Part shown: positions 34,210 through 42,012 of the stretch, piece by piece | Layout: the number at the start of each line of letters is the position of its first letter | Numbering within the stretch: position 1 is the first letter of the stretch | DNA from: Silvania confinis | Lineage (GTDB): Bacteria; Pseudomonadota; Gammaproteobacteria; Enterobacterales; Enterobacteriaceae | Assembly (NCBI RefSeq): GCF_025564085.1 | Contig: NZ_JAMGZJ010000075.1 | Span: 124,001-188,000, forward strand | Length of the DNA: 64,000 bases | Reading direction: 5' to 3' | Made by a program: the position numbers and the translations under genes | The notes under the pieces: generated by a model | The model's input: the letters and a program-made list of their open reading frames with translations, nothing else | Told to the model about the DNA's origin: nothing | Database searches by the model: none

Positions 34210-34968
34210 ATGGGTAATAATTACGGAATTGATAATCACAAAATATTTGCTGCTAATGATAAAGGAAGAGATTTTTTCCTGGGTGATTTGCATGGCTGCA
34301 TCCAACTGTTAAATAAAATTCTAAAAAAAATTAATTTCAATTTCGAAAAAGATCGTTTGTTTTGTACAGGAGATACTATAGACAGAGGTGATGCTTCTGT
34401 AGAATGTTTAAAGTTGTCTCGGAATGAATGGTTTTTTTCTGTATTAGGCAATCACGAAGCTATGCTCTTAGAGTCAAAAGATAACCCTTACAAAAAAGAG
34501 GTATGGTTCAGAAACGGAGGCTTGTGGTGGGCTGAAACAAATGAATATGAGAGAGTCCAGTTAGAAGATATTATACTTAGTGAGTTTAGTATTTCTTTGT
34601 CAGTAGAAACGGCTATGGGTAATGTTGGCGTTATTCATTCTGGGTATCCATTCCATGAATGGCCCACATTAGATAAGGTGGAGCTAGACAAAGCTCAGCT
34701 TAAAAATATTTTGTGGGATCGAGAGATACTTAAAGAGTCTCAGATAATATTTACTAAGGGAGTATCATTAATTATCTCTGGGCATACTCCAACTAAGACT
34801 CCAGTATTATTGGGGAATCATTTGTTTATCGATACTGGTTGTGGTCACTATCCCCATGAAAAACTTCAAAAACCTAGGTTGACATTGTGTGAAATAGCAT
34901 CATCTACGAATCTTATTTTCCACGAGGTTGACTCTAAAAGTTATAACGTTACAGGATTGTTAGTTTAG
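34210..34968 (+). CDS. PPP-family metallophosphatase (Ser/Thr phosphatase-like)
   Basis: A 252-residue calcineurin-like phosphoesterase with the full PPP signature: GDLHG (25-29), GDTIDRG (54-60), GNHE (80-83), a metal His in IHSGYP and another in ISGHTPT. This matches bacterial protein phosphatases such as PrpA/PrpB and lambda phosphatase. The natural partner is the kinase at 31315. ATG 34210 is chosen; a TTG at 34201 in frame is possible, and neither has a strong ribosome site. It is the last cargo gene before attR. Confidence 0.85.
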   Translation: MGNNYGIDNHKIFAANDKGRDFFLGDLHGCIQLLNKILKKINFNFEKDRLFCTGDTIDRGDASVECLKLSRNEWFFSVLGNHEAMLLESKDNPYKKEVWFRNGGLWWAETNEYERVQLEDIILSEFSISLSVETAMGNVGVIHSGYPFHEWPTLDKVELDKAQLKNILWDREILKESQIIFTKGVSLIISGHTPTKTPVLLGNHLFIDTGCGHYPHEKLQKPRLTLCEIASSTNLIFHEVDSKSYNVTGLLV

Positions 34969-35059
34969 TTAAAAAAACCTATAGGGGTCATTTTGGTAGT
35001 CTTTATTTGGATCTTATAATAAAAAAAACCTTAATTAAAGCGGGTTACAGTGGAAACGC

Positions 35060-35079
35060 GAGTCCGGCCTTCGCACTCA
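35060..35079 (+). other. attR-like partial copy of the leuX 3' end
   Basis: GAGTCCGGCCTTCG (35060-35073) followed by CAC-TCA repeats the end of a leuX gene with one G missing. It has GAGTCC, as in E. coli leuX, where the local leuX reads GATTCC, so the core may have come with the element. Base composition changes sharply here, from AT-rich cargo to GC-richer DNA. Confidence 0.65.
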
Positions 35080-35949
35080 CCCCCTAAACACCTCCCTCCT
35101 ATGCCACTCCACAAATCCTTCCTTCGGATAATCCACTCTTCCCATTGGCAGCGCTATCTGCTTCCCTTTAAAATCCCAAAACAAACTCCGCACAATCCCC
35201 GTCCCATTTACCGCCGGAGAAACCAACACCCGCATATCCTCATCCAGCCCAATCGACCCTTTATCAAACGCCTTATGGTGAATCGCACATAGCGCCAGTC
35301 CGTTCGGTATCTCACACGGCCCGCCGTGCTGCTTCCATTTAATATGTGCCGCCTCAAGCGCAACGGGAGAATGATCATGACGCATATTGAATCCACAGAT
35401 CGCGCATCGGTAGTTATAAGCGCGAAGCACCTGCTGACGGAACTGCGGATCGCGAACCTTGCGGATCTGCCTGATATCAAATCCCATCTCGTCAGCAATT
35501 TCTTCCTGGATGCTTTCCGGAAAATGAGCTTCCAGAATCTGCTGCGCCAGCGAACCGATGAGGTTTTTGTTCTTATTCAGCAGCGCATAGTGTTCTTCAT
35601 CAAACCCGCCTGCGACGCTGTGTTTTACCAGTTCTCCCGCAGGTGGCTGTCTGCTGCTATCAGCTGTCGAACAAAACTCATCATTTTGAAGCTCCCAGAA
35701 GCCATCGCCTTTCAGCCGCCAGAACGGCATATCGGGGCGATACTGCGCACGCTGCGGCCCAAAACGCTCCAGCAGGCTATGCAGCTGATCGCGAATTTCA
35801 GTACCGTAATCAAACAGGCGAGCATGCCCCTGCTGATAGTTCGCCAGCACATAAAGCAGTAATAACGGCTTATGCGGCGCACGCTGATCGCCTTTACGCC
35901 AGATAGTGATGTCGATAATTGCCTGTTCGAGAGTTTTACTGGAAGTCAT
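35077..35949 (-). CDS. Phosphorothioated-DNA-binding HNH restriction endonuclease
   Basis: A 290-residue type IV-like restriction enzyme of the ScoMcrA group. The N-terminal sulfur-binding-type domain shows RAPHKPLLLLYVL (about 23-35) and MPFWRLKGDGFWEL. The C-terminal HNH nuclease has CAIC, the AHIKWKQHGG histidine, NGLALCAIHHKAFD and zinc cysteines. Such enzymes cut DNA carrying phosphorothioate marks from Dnd-type systems, and some also cut methylated DNA. It ends just at the island's right edge, so it belongs to the accessory zone. Confidence 0.85.
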   Translation of the reverse strand: MTSSKTLEQAIIDITIWRKGDQRAPHKPLLLLYVLANYQQGHARLFDYGTEIRDQLHSLLERFGPQRAQYRPDMPFWRLKGDGFWELQNDEFCSTADSSRQPPAGELVKHSVAGGFDEEHYALLNKNKNLIGSLAQQILEAHFPESIQEEIADEMGFDIRQIRKVRDPQFRQQVLRAYNYRCAICGFNMRHDHSPVALEAAHIKWKQHGGPCEIPNGLALCAIHHKAFDKGSIGLDEDMRVLVSPAVNGTGIVRSLFWDFKGKQIALPMGRVDYPKEGFVEWHRREVFRG

Positions 35950-36072
35950 CGCGTTACGGAAGAAGGTAAATAATTGCGATGATGCTCGTAAAACCTAACC
36001 TTATCAACCTACCAGCTTCTCACCACCTACAAAAAAGGCGCCCACCGGCGCCTTACTCATTCAATCGCTAGC

Positions 36073-36405
36073 TTAAGCCTTTCGAAGCTTCCCGGTGATG
36101 ACCCCAACAAAATCCATCACCTGATTTTGTTCATGCGCCGAGAGCTTGCTCATCTCACGCATCATCTTCTCAATCTCCGGTTCTTCCTGCCGTGAGGTGA
36201 GGATCATGCAGCCCTTCATCACTTTCACGTCTATTTTGGTTCCGGTGCTGAACCCGGCTTCATTCAGCCACAGCCCTTTCATGATAAACGCAGGAATGCG
36301 GACGTGATCCTCATAGCGCGTCGCATAACTCACGGTAAAAATGCGGTCGTTAGCTTCAAATACTTCTGGTTGCAGAGATTCTGCAATACAATCGATATCA
36401 GTCAT
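36073..36405 (-). CDS. symE: SymE-family toxin
   Basis: A 110-residue protein matching E. coli SymE, an AbrB-fold protein that acts as an SOS-induced toxin or nucleoid-condensing protein. VSYATRYEDHVRIPAF and IDVKVMKGCMILTSRQ are the family's two swapped-hairpin halves. In E. coli it lies in the immigration control region beside restriction genes and is silenced by the antisense RNA SymR; a restriction gene is also next to it here. An antisense promoter could not be identified by eye. The start follows GGGAATAG. Confidence 0.88.
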   Translation of the reverse strand: MTDIDCIAESLQPEVFEANDRIFTVSYATRYEDHVRIPAFIMKGLWLNEAGFSTGTKIDVKVMKGCMILTSRQEEPEIEKMMREMSKLSAHEQNQVMDFVGVITGKLRKA

Positions 36406-36484
36406 AATTGCTATTCCCTATAAATAGTGATTGTGATGAGCGATACGGGCATGTTGGCGCATGCCCGTATCGCGTTAAATTACC

Positions 36485-36500
36485 CTGTAAATCTAACCAG
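36485..36500. promoter_or_regulatory. Possible degenerate LexA box upstream of symE
   Basis: CTGT-AAATCTAA-CCAG matches seven of the eight core bases of CTGT-N8-ACAG and lies 80 bp before symE. E. coli symE is LexA-controlled. A single core match of this kind can arise by chance. Confidence 0.35.
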
Positions 36501-36658
36501 TAAATATAATTAAGTCCAGATTAATATAAAACGTAATAAGCGCCATTAGACAGCTTTTGAATATGAATGATATAAATGGTTGGCGATGATAATTGCCGTT
36601 TTATGTATATTCTCTAATTGCCGGATTGCAACCGCATTTCTACGGGGAATGATAAATT

Positions 36659-36991
36659 ATGGAAGAAGATCTCGAAGCGCGTATCTATGCCCTTGCCAGA
36701 CGTCATAATGGCGTGTATCTCATCAACAATGAGAAAAAACAAAAGTTACTCAATGCAGAAACAGATCTTGATACTGATATGCGACTCGATGTCTACGAAG
36801 CAGAAGAGCTGATGGAAGAATTTTTTAAACTGTTCGAGGTTAATAGAGGTAGCTTTAATATAAAGACCTATTATCCCGATGAGCCTTTCTCCTGGAATCC
36901 ATTCAAAAAGTCGCTACCTGTTCCTGTGCCAGACTTCACAATCGGCATGATGATTGAATCAGCAAAAGCCGGGAAGTGGTTGTACGACTAA
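36659..36991 (+). CDS. DUF1493 family protein
   Basis: A 110-residue acidic protein of the DUF1493 family. The N-terminal half recalls acyl-carrier-protein helices (ETDLDTDMRLDVYEAEELME). The C-terminus carries the typical YYPDEPFSWNPF and VPDFTIGMMIESAKAGKWL segments. No serine in an ACP-type DSL motif is visible, so phosphopantetheine attachment is not supported. The family is frequent near phage and secretion genes, but its role is unknown. A distinct second member lies at 37081. Confidence 0.8.
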   Translation: MEEDLEARIYALARRHNGVYLINNEKKQKLLNAETDLDTDMRLDVYEAEELMEEFFKLFEVNRGSFNIKTYYPDEPFSWNPFKKSLPVPVPDFTIGMMIESAKAGKWLYD

Positions 36992-37080
36992 ACATAAGCA
37001 ATGAGCGAAGGGGATTGCACCTCAACTGAGATTTCCCTACTGATCCAATGACCGTGAAAGTAACAGGCACAGGCCAGCAC

Positions 37081-37458
37081 TCACTCTTCATGCCTCAAGT
37101 GCTGCTCCCGAACGGCCTCTACCAACACCCGATGTAACTCACCTACCGTCAAATCACGAATGATGGATTTCGGTATGCCGCGTATCCAGTCTACAAATCG
37201 ACACATTCCAAAGAGGTCTATTCCCTCTCCCGTGAAAAGGTACTCATTTTCTGCGAGCGAGAACCTTTTGCGAAAACTCATTTCATCAGTATCAAATGAG
37301 ATATTAAATGACTGTTCACAGGCTTCGAAAAGATCGTCTCCATCATCTCCACAGATATGCAGGTCCTCTTCAATGCGTGAATTCCCGTCTATAGGTTTGC
37401 GGTAAGGCCCGAAGGATCCCACTATGACCTCAATAACCTGCGCAAGCGTCGGCTCCAT
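37081..37458 (-). CDS. DUF1493-like protein
   Basis: A 125-residue protein that resembles DUF1493 in layout: RIEEDLHICGDDGDDLFEACEQSF corresponds to the acidic helix region of the neighbour at 36659, and a C-terminal helix follows TVGELHRVL. The frame runs 21 residues further upstream, but ATG 37458 has GGGAG 8 nt before it and gives the usual family length. It is convergent with the neighbour. The function is unknown. Confidence 0.65.
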   Translation of the reverse strand: MEPTLAQVIEVIVGSFGPYRKPIDGNSRIEEDLHICGDDGDDLFEACEQSFNISFDTDEMSFRKRFSLAENEYLFTGEGIDLFGMCRFVDWIRGIPKSIIRDLTVGELHRVLVEAVREQHLRHEE

Positions 37459-37591
37459 AACTGCTTCTCCCTTTAATCCATCAACGCGAAATAAGATTAT
37501 ATTTGGTAATAAGTCAGGCAAGTAATATGGCGCATCTACTATACCGACCTTATCATAGATTTCATATCATCCAGTTGAATCAGGTTTATAC

Positions 37592-38098
37592 ATGAAGTTG
37601 TTAATAAAAATCGTATTATTCATTTTAATGATGCTATTCGTCGCCTGGACGGTGCCTTACAGCGATCTTATTTTCGCTTTTGTCAGTAAGCACATCACGC
37701 TTGATGAATCAGAAAAGATCGCGAAATTTATCCTGGGTGAGCCCGACCCCGAACCCCGCGAATCATTAAGAGATTACCTCAGTCTGTTAATCAATACGCT
37801 AATTAGCATGCCTTTACTGAGTGCAATAATTACCGCTTACAACACAATAACCCGCAGAAACCATTTTTCTGAGATACCTGAAGAGTGGGCGTCGTCCACA
37901 TTGCGACGCTTCGCAAAACTATTCCTTTTCACCTTCCTGTTCTGGGCGTTACTTCGCTTTCTGCCTTACCAGGCAATATTTCCCGCCGATCAAACCCACG
38001 CAGATTTCACTATGGCAGCAGCCACGGCCTTTAATCTGATGATCACCGTGTTCTGCTACCGTTTCCTGACAAATAACCTGTATCCGCTCCGCAGATAA
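37592..38098 (+). CDS. Inner-membrane protein of unknown function
   Basis: A 168-residue protein with about four hydrophobic helices: residues 3-21 (LLIKIVLFILMMLFVAW), 65-82, 106-124 and 140-158. The loop after helix 1 (DESEKIAKFILGEPDPEPRE) is charged. I do not recognise a family. It is transcribed divergently from the DUF1493-like gene at 37081, and the two may be functionally linked. Confidence 0.65.
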   Translation: MKLLIKIVLFILMMLFVAWTVPYSDLIFAFVSKHITLDESEKIAKFILGEPDPEPRESLRDYLSLLINTLISMPLLSAIITAYNTITRRNHFSEIPEEWASSTLRRFAKLFLFTFLFWALLRFLPYQAIFPADQTHADFTMAAATAFNLMITVFCYRFLTNNLYPLRR

Positions 38099-38108
38099 TC
38101 CCCAATCT

Positions 38109-38582
38109 TCAAACCACCTCACTCAACAACGCCCCAATCTCCGCCCCCAGCGCCAAATCATTCACTTCGCCGAAATGTTGCTGCCGCACGTTCCCCTGCT
38201 GGTCGATGATCGTCAGCGTAGGTGTACCGCGCATGCCGTAGGCCAGCATGGTCTGCGGAATGTCGCTGTCCGCAGAGGGTCTGTCCACGCCGACGGGGAA
38301 GGGGATGCGGAATTCGGCCAGAAAGACCTCAAGCGCCCGCTGGGTCATTACGTCGTGGTGCTCAAATACCGTGTGCAGCCCGATAACCGCCACTTTGTCC
38401 TGCGGGAAGGTGGCGAAAATCCGCGTGGCCTGCGGCAGGCCGTGGGAGACGCAGCCGGGGCACAGCATCTGGAAAGACTCCATCACCACCACTTTGCCGC
38501 GCAGCGACTGCAGGGTGATCGGTGCCGGGGTGTTAAACCAATGATCAACAACGAGTTCCGGTGCCTGGGTGTAGCGACTCAT
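38109..38582 (-). CDS. Thioredoxin-fold (TlpA/redoxin-like) protein
   Basis: A 157-residue cytosolic redoxin. The active-site pair is in FQMLCPGCVSHG (CPGC) after the strand GKVVVMESFQ, and RGTPTLTIID holds the cis-proline. No signal peptide is visible, so it should act in the cytoplasm, unlike most TlpA proteins. ATG 38582 (MSRYTQAP) is chosen because GGAG lies 9 nt upstream; the frame extends 23 residues further. Partners are not apparent. It resembles small redoxins that reduce peroxides or disulfides. Confidence 0.8.
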   Translation of the reverse strand: MSRYTQAPELVVDHWFNTPAPITLQSLRGKVVVMESFQMLCPGCVSHGLPQATRIFATFPQDKVAVIGLHTVFEHHDVMTQRALEVFLAEFRIPFPVGVDRPSADSDIPQTMLAYGMRGTPTLTIIDQQGNVRQQHFGEVNDLALGAEIGALLSEVV

Positions 38583-38628
38583 AGTATCGACTCCAGCCCG
38601 CACCGAAATGCGGGCGATATTGAATAGG

Positions 38629-38754
38629 TTATGCCTGCGTCGTCTCGTCAAAACAGGCGGCGATAATGTCCAGGCCCTGCTGGATCTGCGCGGGTTCCAC
38701 GATGAGCGGCACCAGAAGGGCGACCTGGTGGTAGTAGGGGGAGGTTTTATCCAT
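38629..38754 (-). pseudogene. Chimera of AbiEii toxin start and duplicated gabT end
   Basis: A 41-residue frame. The first 14 residues (MDKTSPYYHQVALL) look like the amino end of an AbiEii-type nucleotidyltransferase toxin. The other 27 (VPLIVEPAQIQQGLDIIAAC and on) duplicate the carboxyl end of GabT encoded at 39721. The ATG overlaps the AbiEi stop, as in abiE operons. The toxin's catalytic domain is absent. This is the scar of a recombination that removed the toxin. Confidence 0.8.
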
Positions 38755-39520
38755 GACTTATTCCCCTCTTAGTAAAATTTTCGGGCACAGTAATCTGGTA
38801 TTGCGTGTTCAGCTTGCCATTAATAACGATTTGTCGGTTGCCCGATCCCAGGTCGATTTTGCTGGTATCCACGCGTTTGAACCATGCATGTTCATAGAAA
38901 CTGGCGAAAAACAGATACAGGCGTTTGGTTTGTACGGACTGGCTGAGCATAAGCAACTTCTCCACTTTACGTGGGTTGAGATTGACCAGCCCCTGAAAAA
39001 GCTCGGCAGCGTGCTCAAATGAGATTGTCTGAGGTACTGCGCTTAATAGCTCGTAGGCTGCCAGTTCTGGTACGCTGGCGGTTATGCTTTTCCCTTTCAC
39101 CTCAAGCACAGTTCTGAATTTTTCATCCAATTTAGGGAGCTTCAGAGCCGATACCACCAACCACTCAACGCCGGGAAATTCTTTAAACCACTTGGGTAAT
39201 ATCGCTTTGTTTTCAATGCTAAGCCAGCATTGGCTCTGTTTAAGCTGCAGGTAATGGGAACGGCCCTGCCAGGAGAGACTGCTCAGTCCGGCCAGATGCA
39301 CCGGCGCTTCAAGCTGATTTTGCAGACACCATAGCGCATCACTCCAGTCTGGTTCTCGTCCTGCGCGCGCATAAACGCCAGCCCGCAGTTTTATTAACCA
39401 GCCATTTTGCGCGTATTTAAAGGCCAGAGAAGGCGATATGTTGTTCCGGGTCAGCCACGATTGTAAAACCAGGCTTCCCGGGGAGGTGTTTTGCAACAGC
39501 CAGTTTAATTTTGATGTCAT
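38747..39520 (-). CDS. AbiEi-family antitoxin, orphan
   Basis: A 257-residue protein of the type IV AbiEi antitoxin/transcription regulator family. The N-terminal winged-helix region (WLTRNNISPSLAFKYAQNGWL) and LRAGVYAR are followed by VHLAGLSSLSW. The C-terminal HAWFKRVDTSKIDLGSGNRQ leads into YQITVPENF. AbiEi represses its operon and blocks the AbiEii nucleotidyltransferase. Its stop overlaps the start of the truncated toxin (38754), so it no longer has a local partner. The gene itself looks full length. Confidence 0.85.
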   Translation of the reverse strand: MTSKLNWLLQNTSPGSLVLQSWLTRNNISPSLAFKYAQNGWLIKLRAGVYARAGREPDWSDALWCLQNQLEAPVHLAGLSSLSWQGRSHYLQLKQSQCWLSIENKAILPKWFKEFPGVEWLVVSALKLPKLDEKFRTVLEVKGKSITASVPELAAYELLSAVPQTISFEHAAELFQGLVNLNPRKVEKLLMLSQSVQTKRLYLFFASFYEHAWFKRVDTSKIDLGSGNRQIVINGKLNTQYQITVPENFTKRGISHG

Positions 39521-39720
39521 AGATTCACTCAGGGTGTAACTATAATAAAAAAAGTAAACTATTTAGTGCGTGAAAAGTCAATGTACGGCTGTGGTGGTCA
39601 ACAAAAACTGGCCATGGCTTTAGCGTTTTTCCAGAACAATCGTTAGCCGTCGATGGCTGACGACTGTGTAATGAGCGTCATGCTCCTTGTATACGGCCCG
39701 GCTTGCACCGGGCGTAAAAA

Positions 39721-41004
39721 TTAACCCTGCGTCGCCTCGTCAAAACAGGCGGCGATAATGTCCAGGCCCTGTTGGATTTGCACGGGTTCCACGGTGAGCG
39801 GCACCAGAATGCGCAGCACGTTATAGTACGGCCCGCAGGAGAGCAGGATCAAACCCTTATCCCGCGCCCGGGCGACAATCTGCGCCGTCAGCGCGGCGTT
39901 CGGCTTGTGACTGTCGCCATCCTCAAACAGCTCTATGGCGATCATCGCCCCCAGCCCGCGCACGTCGCCAATCTCACGGTGTTTTTCAGCGATCGCCAGC
40001 AGGCCTTCGCGCAGGGTGTTGCCCACCGCCTTGGCTTTTTGCAGCAGATCTTCCTGCTCGAAGACCTTGATCACCGCCAGCGAGGCGGCACAGGCAATCG
40101 GGCTGCCCGCGTAGGTACCGCCCAGCCCGCCGGGGGCGATGGCGTCCATCACCTCGGCACGTCCGGTCACGCCCGCCAGCGGGAAGCCGCCGGCGATAGA
40201 TTTGGCGAAGGTGGTGATATCCGCCGCCACGCCCATCTGCTCCATGGCGAAGAAGGTGCCGGTCCGTCCCGCGCCGCTCTGCACTTCATCGGCAATCAGC
40301 ATGATCCCGTGTTCGTCGCACAGGTCGCGCAGGCGCTGCATAAAGGCGGGTGAGGTGGCGTAGAAACCGCCTTCGCCCTGCACCGGTTCAATCACAATCG
40401 CGGCGATATCTTCCGGCGCGGCGTCGTTTTTAAAGATGCGATGGATGCTGGCGATGGCGTCGTCATCGCTGACGCCGTGCAGCGCGCAGGGGAAAAGGGC
40501 GCGATAGACATGGCCCGGCATCAGCCCCATGCCCGCCGAGTAAGGGGCCACTTTCCCGGTCAGCGACAGGGTGTAATGGGTGCGGCCGTGATAGGCCCCG
40601 GTAAAGGCGATGGTGCCGTTGCGTTTAGTGGCCGCGCGGGCGATTTTCACCGCGTTCTCCACCGCTTCGGAGCCGGTGCTCACCAGCAGGGTCTTTTTCG
40701 GGAAATCGCCCGGCACTTTTTGATTGAGGATCTCGCACAGCTCCAGATAGGGCTCGTAGGCCAGCACCTGGAAGCAGGTATGCGACAGTTTTTTTAGCTG
40801 CTCTTCTACCGCGCGAACCACCTGCGGGTGCAGATGCCCGGTGTTGAGCACCGCAATGCCCCCGGCAAAATCAAGATATTCCCGGCCTTCCACATCCCAC
40901 ACCCGGCAGTTCTCCGCGCGAGCGGCAAAGATCGGGTGAATCTGTCCCACGCCACGCGGGACGGCATTGCTGCGACGCTGCATTAACTCTTTATTGGTGC
41001 TCAT
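39721..41004 (-). CDS. gabT: 4-aminobutyrate aminotransferase
   Basis: A 427-residue fold-type I aminotransferase that closely follows E. coli GabT (426). It converts GABA and 2-oxoglutarate to succinate semialdehyde and glutamate. The PLP lysine is in TTFAKSIAGGFPLAG, the cofactor aspartate in MLIADEVQSGAGRTG. ATG 41004 (MSTNKELMQRRS) has GGAGA 8 nt upstream and gives the family length. It stands alone, without gabD or gabP. Its last ~80 bp are repeated at 38629-38712. Confidence 0.93.
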   Translation of the reverse strand: MSTNKELMQRRSNAVPRGVGQIHPIFAARAENCRVWDVEGREYLDFAGGIAVLNTGHLHPQVVRAVEEQLKKLSHTCFQVLAYEPYLELCEILNQKVPGDFPKKTLLVSTGSEAVENAVKIARAATKRNGTIAFTGAYHGRTHYTLSLTGKVAPYSAGMGLMPGHVYRALFPCALHGVSDDDAIASIHRIFKNDAAPEDIAAIVIEPVQGEGGFYATSPAFMQRLRDLCDEHGIMLIADEVQSGAGRTGTFFAMEQMGVAADITTFAKSIAGGFPLAGVTGRAEVMDAIAPGGLGGTYAGSPIACAASLAVIKVFEQEDLLQKAKAVGNTLREGLLAIAEKHREIGDVRGLGAMIAIELFEDGDSHKPNAALTAQIVARARDKGLILLSCGPYYNVLRILVPLTVEPVQIQQGLDIIAACFDEATQG

Positions 41005-41202
41005 TAGCGGTTCTCCGGAATCAGATGTCGTAAAGGCCGGGACTGTGTTTTGAGTTATCAATGATCTTCAAGGCTATCCCTTGCAAAGGGCGGGAATAAA
41101 AACAGTCAGCCAGACCCGATCCAGTATCGTTCGCGATAGCGATATCGTCGACTCCATCTTCCGGCTGCGCTCAACGCAGGTGAACCGAATGATATATACA
41201 AT

Positions 41203-41246
41203 CTATATGGCTAATTTCCCCGCCTCTCTATATACTTTGCATATAG
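41203..41246 (+). promoter_or_regulatory. Operator-like region of the toxin-antitoxin pair at 41265
   Basis: CTATATGG (41203-41210) and the imperfect inverse GCATATAG (41239-41246) flank a TATACT (41231-41236) that could be the -10. Overlap of symmetry with promoter elements fits autoregulation. The exact promoter is uncertain. Confidence 0.45.
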
Positions 41247-41264
41247 CCAAAAGTGAGGTCATTG

Positions 41265-41549
41265 ATGCCAATCCCAACACGCACCGCGCCTAAGAAATTC
41301 CTTTTCCAGTTGCGGTCACTGGATAACGAGTTCGGAGTGAGCGAGGAAACCTTTATCCGCCTGATGGCTGAGCTATCACTCAACCAGACCGAATTAGTGC
41401 ATAAGGCATTGCGTAATCTCGCCAAACAGGTGCTACCTGCCTACGAGCAGGACGACGGCCCGCTGAGTGACGCCCAGCACCTCGCCATCAAAAAACAGTC
41501 AAGCCTCGATATCTCAGAGGATGATGTGGACTCGCCGTTATTTAAATAA
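41265..41549 (+). CDS. Putative antitoxin of a PemK/MazF-type pair
   Basis: A 94-residue protein directly upstream of a MazF-like toxin gene. Residues 22-55 (LDNEFGVSEETFIRLMAELS and on) look like a helical DNA-binding module, and the C-terminus (DISEDDVDSPLFK) is acidic, as in antitoxins that wrap their toxin. ATG 41265 has GAGG about 6 nt upstream; an in-frame GTG at 41253 is the ribosome-site itself and is rejected. Antitoxin identity rests mainly on pairing. Confidence 0.65.
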   Translation: MPIPTRTAPKKFLFQLRSLDNEFGVSEETFIRLMAELSLNQTELVHKALRNLAKQVLPAYEQDDGPLSDAQHLAIKKQSSLDISEDDVDSPLFK

Positions 41550-41554
41550 GCAGG

Positions 41555-41956
41555 ATGCTTATGGCCAATAATTACCATCCGTTGCCTGCGCCAGGTGACA
41601 TTATCTGGTGTAACTTTCCTCAGCATGAGGATCTGGGTAACCCGGGGCCAAAAGCGCGCCCCGGGCTGATTCTGAACGTCTTTGTGGATATCCATGCCGT
41701 GCTGATTGTCTACGGCACATCCCGGACGCAGCCCTGTTATAAAGGCGAGTTTGTGATCGACAGTCAGCTTGAAACGGCAGGGTTAAGTTGGCCGACGAAG
41801 TTTGACCTTAATCGTCTGCAAAAACTGCCGTTTAACGCGGAGTGGTTTGCGGTTGCGCCGGGCGTGGAAATCACCACGCCCTTGCCGAAAATGGGCGTGA
41901 TCCCGCCGGTCTTTATGCCTGTAATGCGTGCGGCCTGGGCAAACAGAAGCCTGTAA
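41555..41956 (+). CDS. PemK/MazF-family endoribonuclease toxin
   Basis: A 131- to 133-residue protein (ATG 41555 or 41561). The opening APGDIIWCNFPQHEDLG and PKARPGLILNV match the first strands of the PemK/MazF fold, which holds the catalytic arginine region. YGTSRTQPCYKGEF aligns with the second conserved block. Such toxins cut single-stranded mRNA at short motifs. It begins 5 nt after the antitoxin. Relatives are a longer MazF-like branch, so the cutting specificity cannot be predicted. Confidence 0.7.
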   Translation: MLMANNYHPLPAPGDIIWCNFPQHEDLGNPGPKARPGLILNVFVDIHAVLIVYGTSRTQPCYKGEFVIDSQLETAGLSWPTKFDLNRLQKLPFNAEWFAVAPGVEITTPLPKMGVIPPVFMPVMRAAWANRSL

Positions 41957-42012
41957 GAATTGCCCGGCGGCGCTGCGCTTGCGCGGGCCTACAAAACGAC
42001 AACACCCGTGCG

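Larger units (their letters stand above)
29557..35080 (+). mobile_element. Decayed P4-like satellite with accessory cargo, inserted at leuX
   Basis: The element lies between the leuX 3' end and an imperfect copy of it at 35060-35079. It has a broken P4-type integrase next to leuX, then ogr/delta and psu genes in P4 order, a P2/P4-type cos-like site, and AT-rich cargo genes from 31315 to 34968. The replication, immunity and most late genes are missing, so a deletion has joined the int fragment to the delta-psu end. It is not expected to move by itself. Confidence 0.85.

Noticed and set aside
39695-39712. Terminator after gabT
   Set aside because: GCCCGG and CCGGGC form a hairpin, but the T-run lies before it, not after it, in the direction of gabT transcription.
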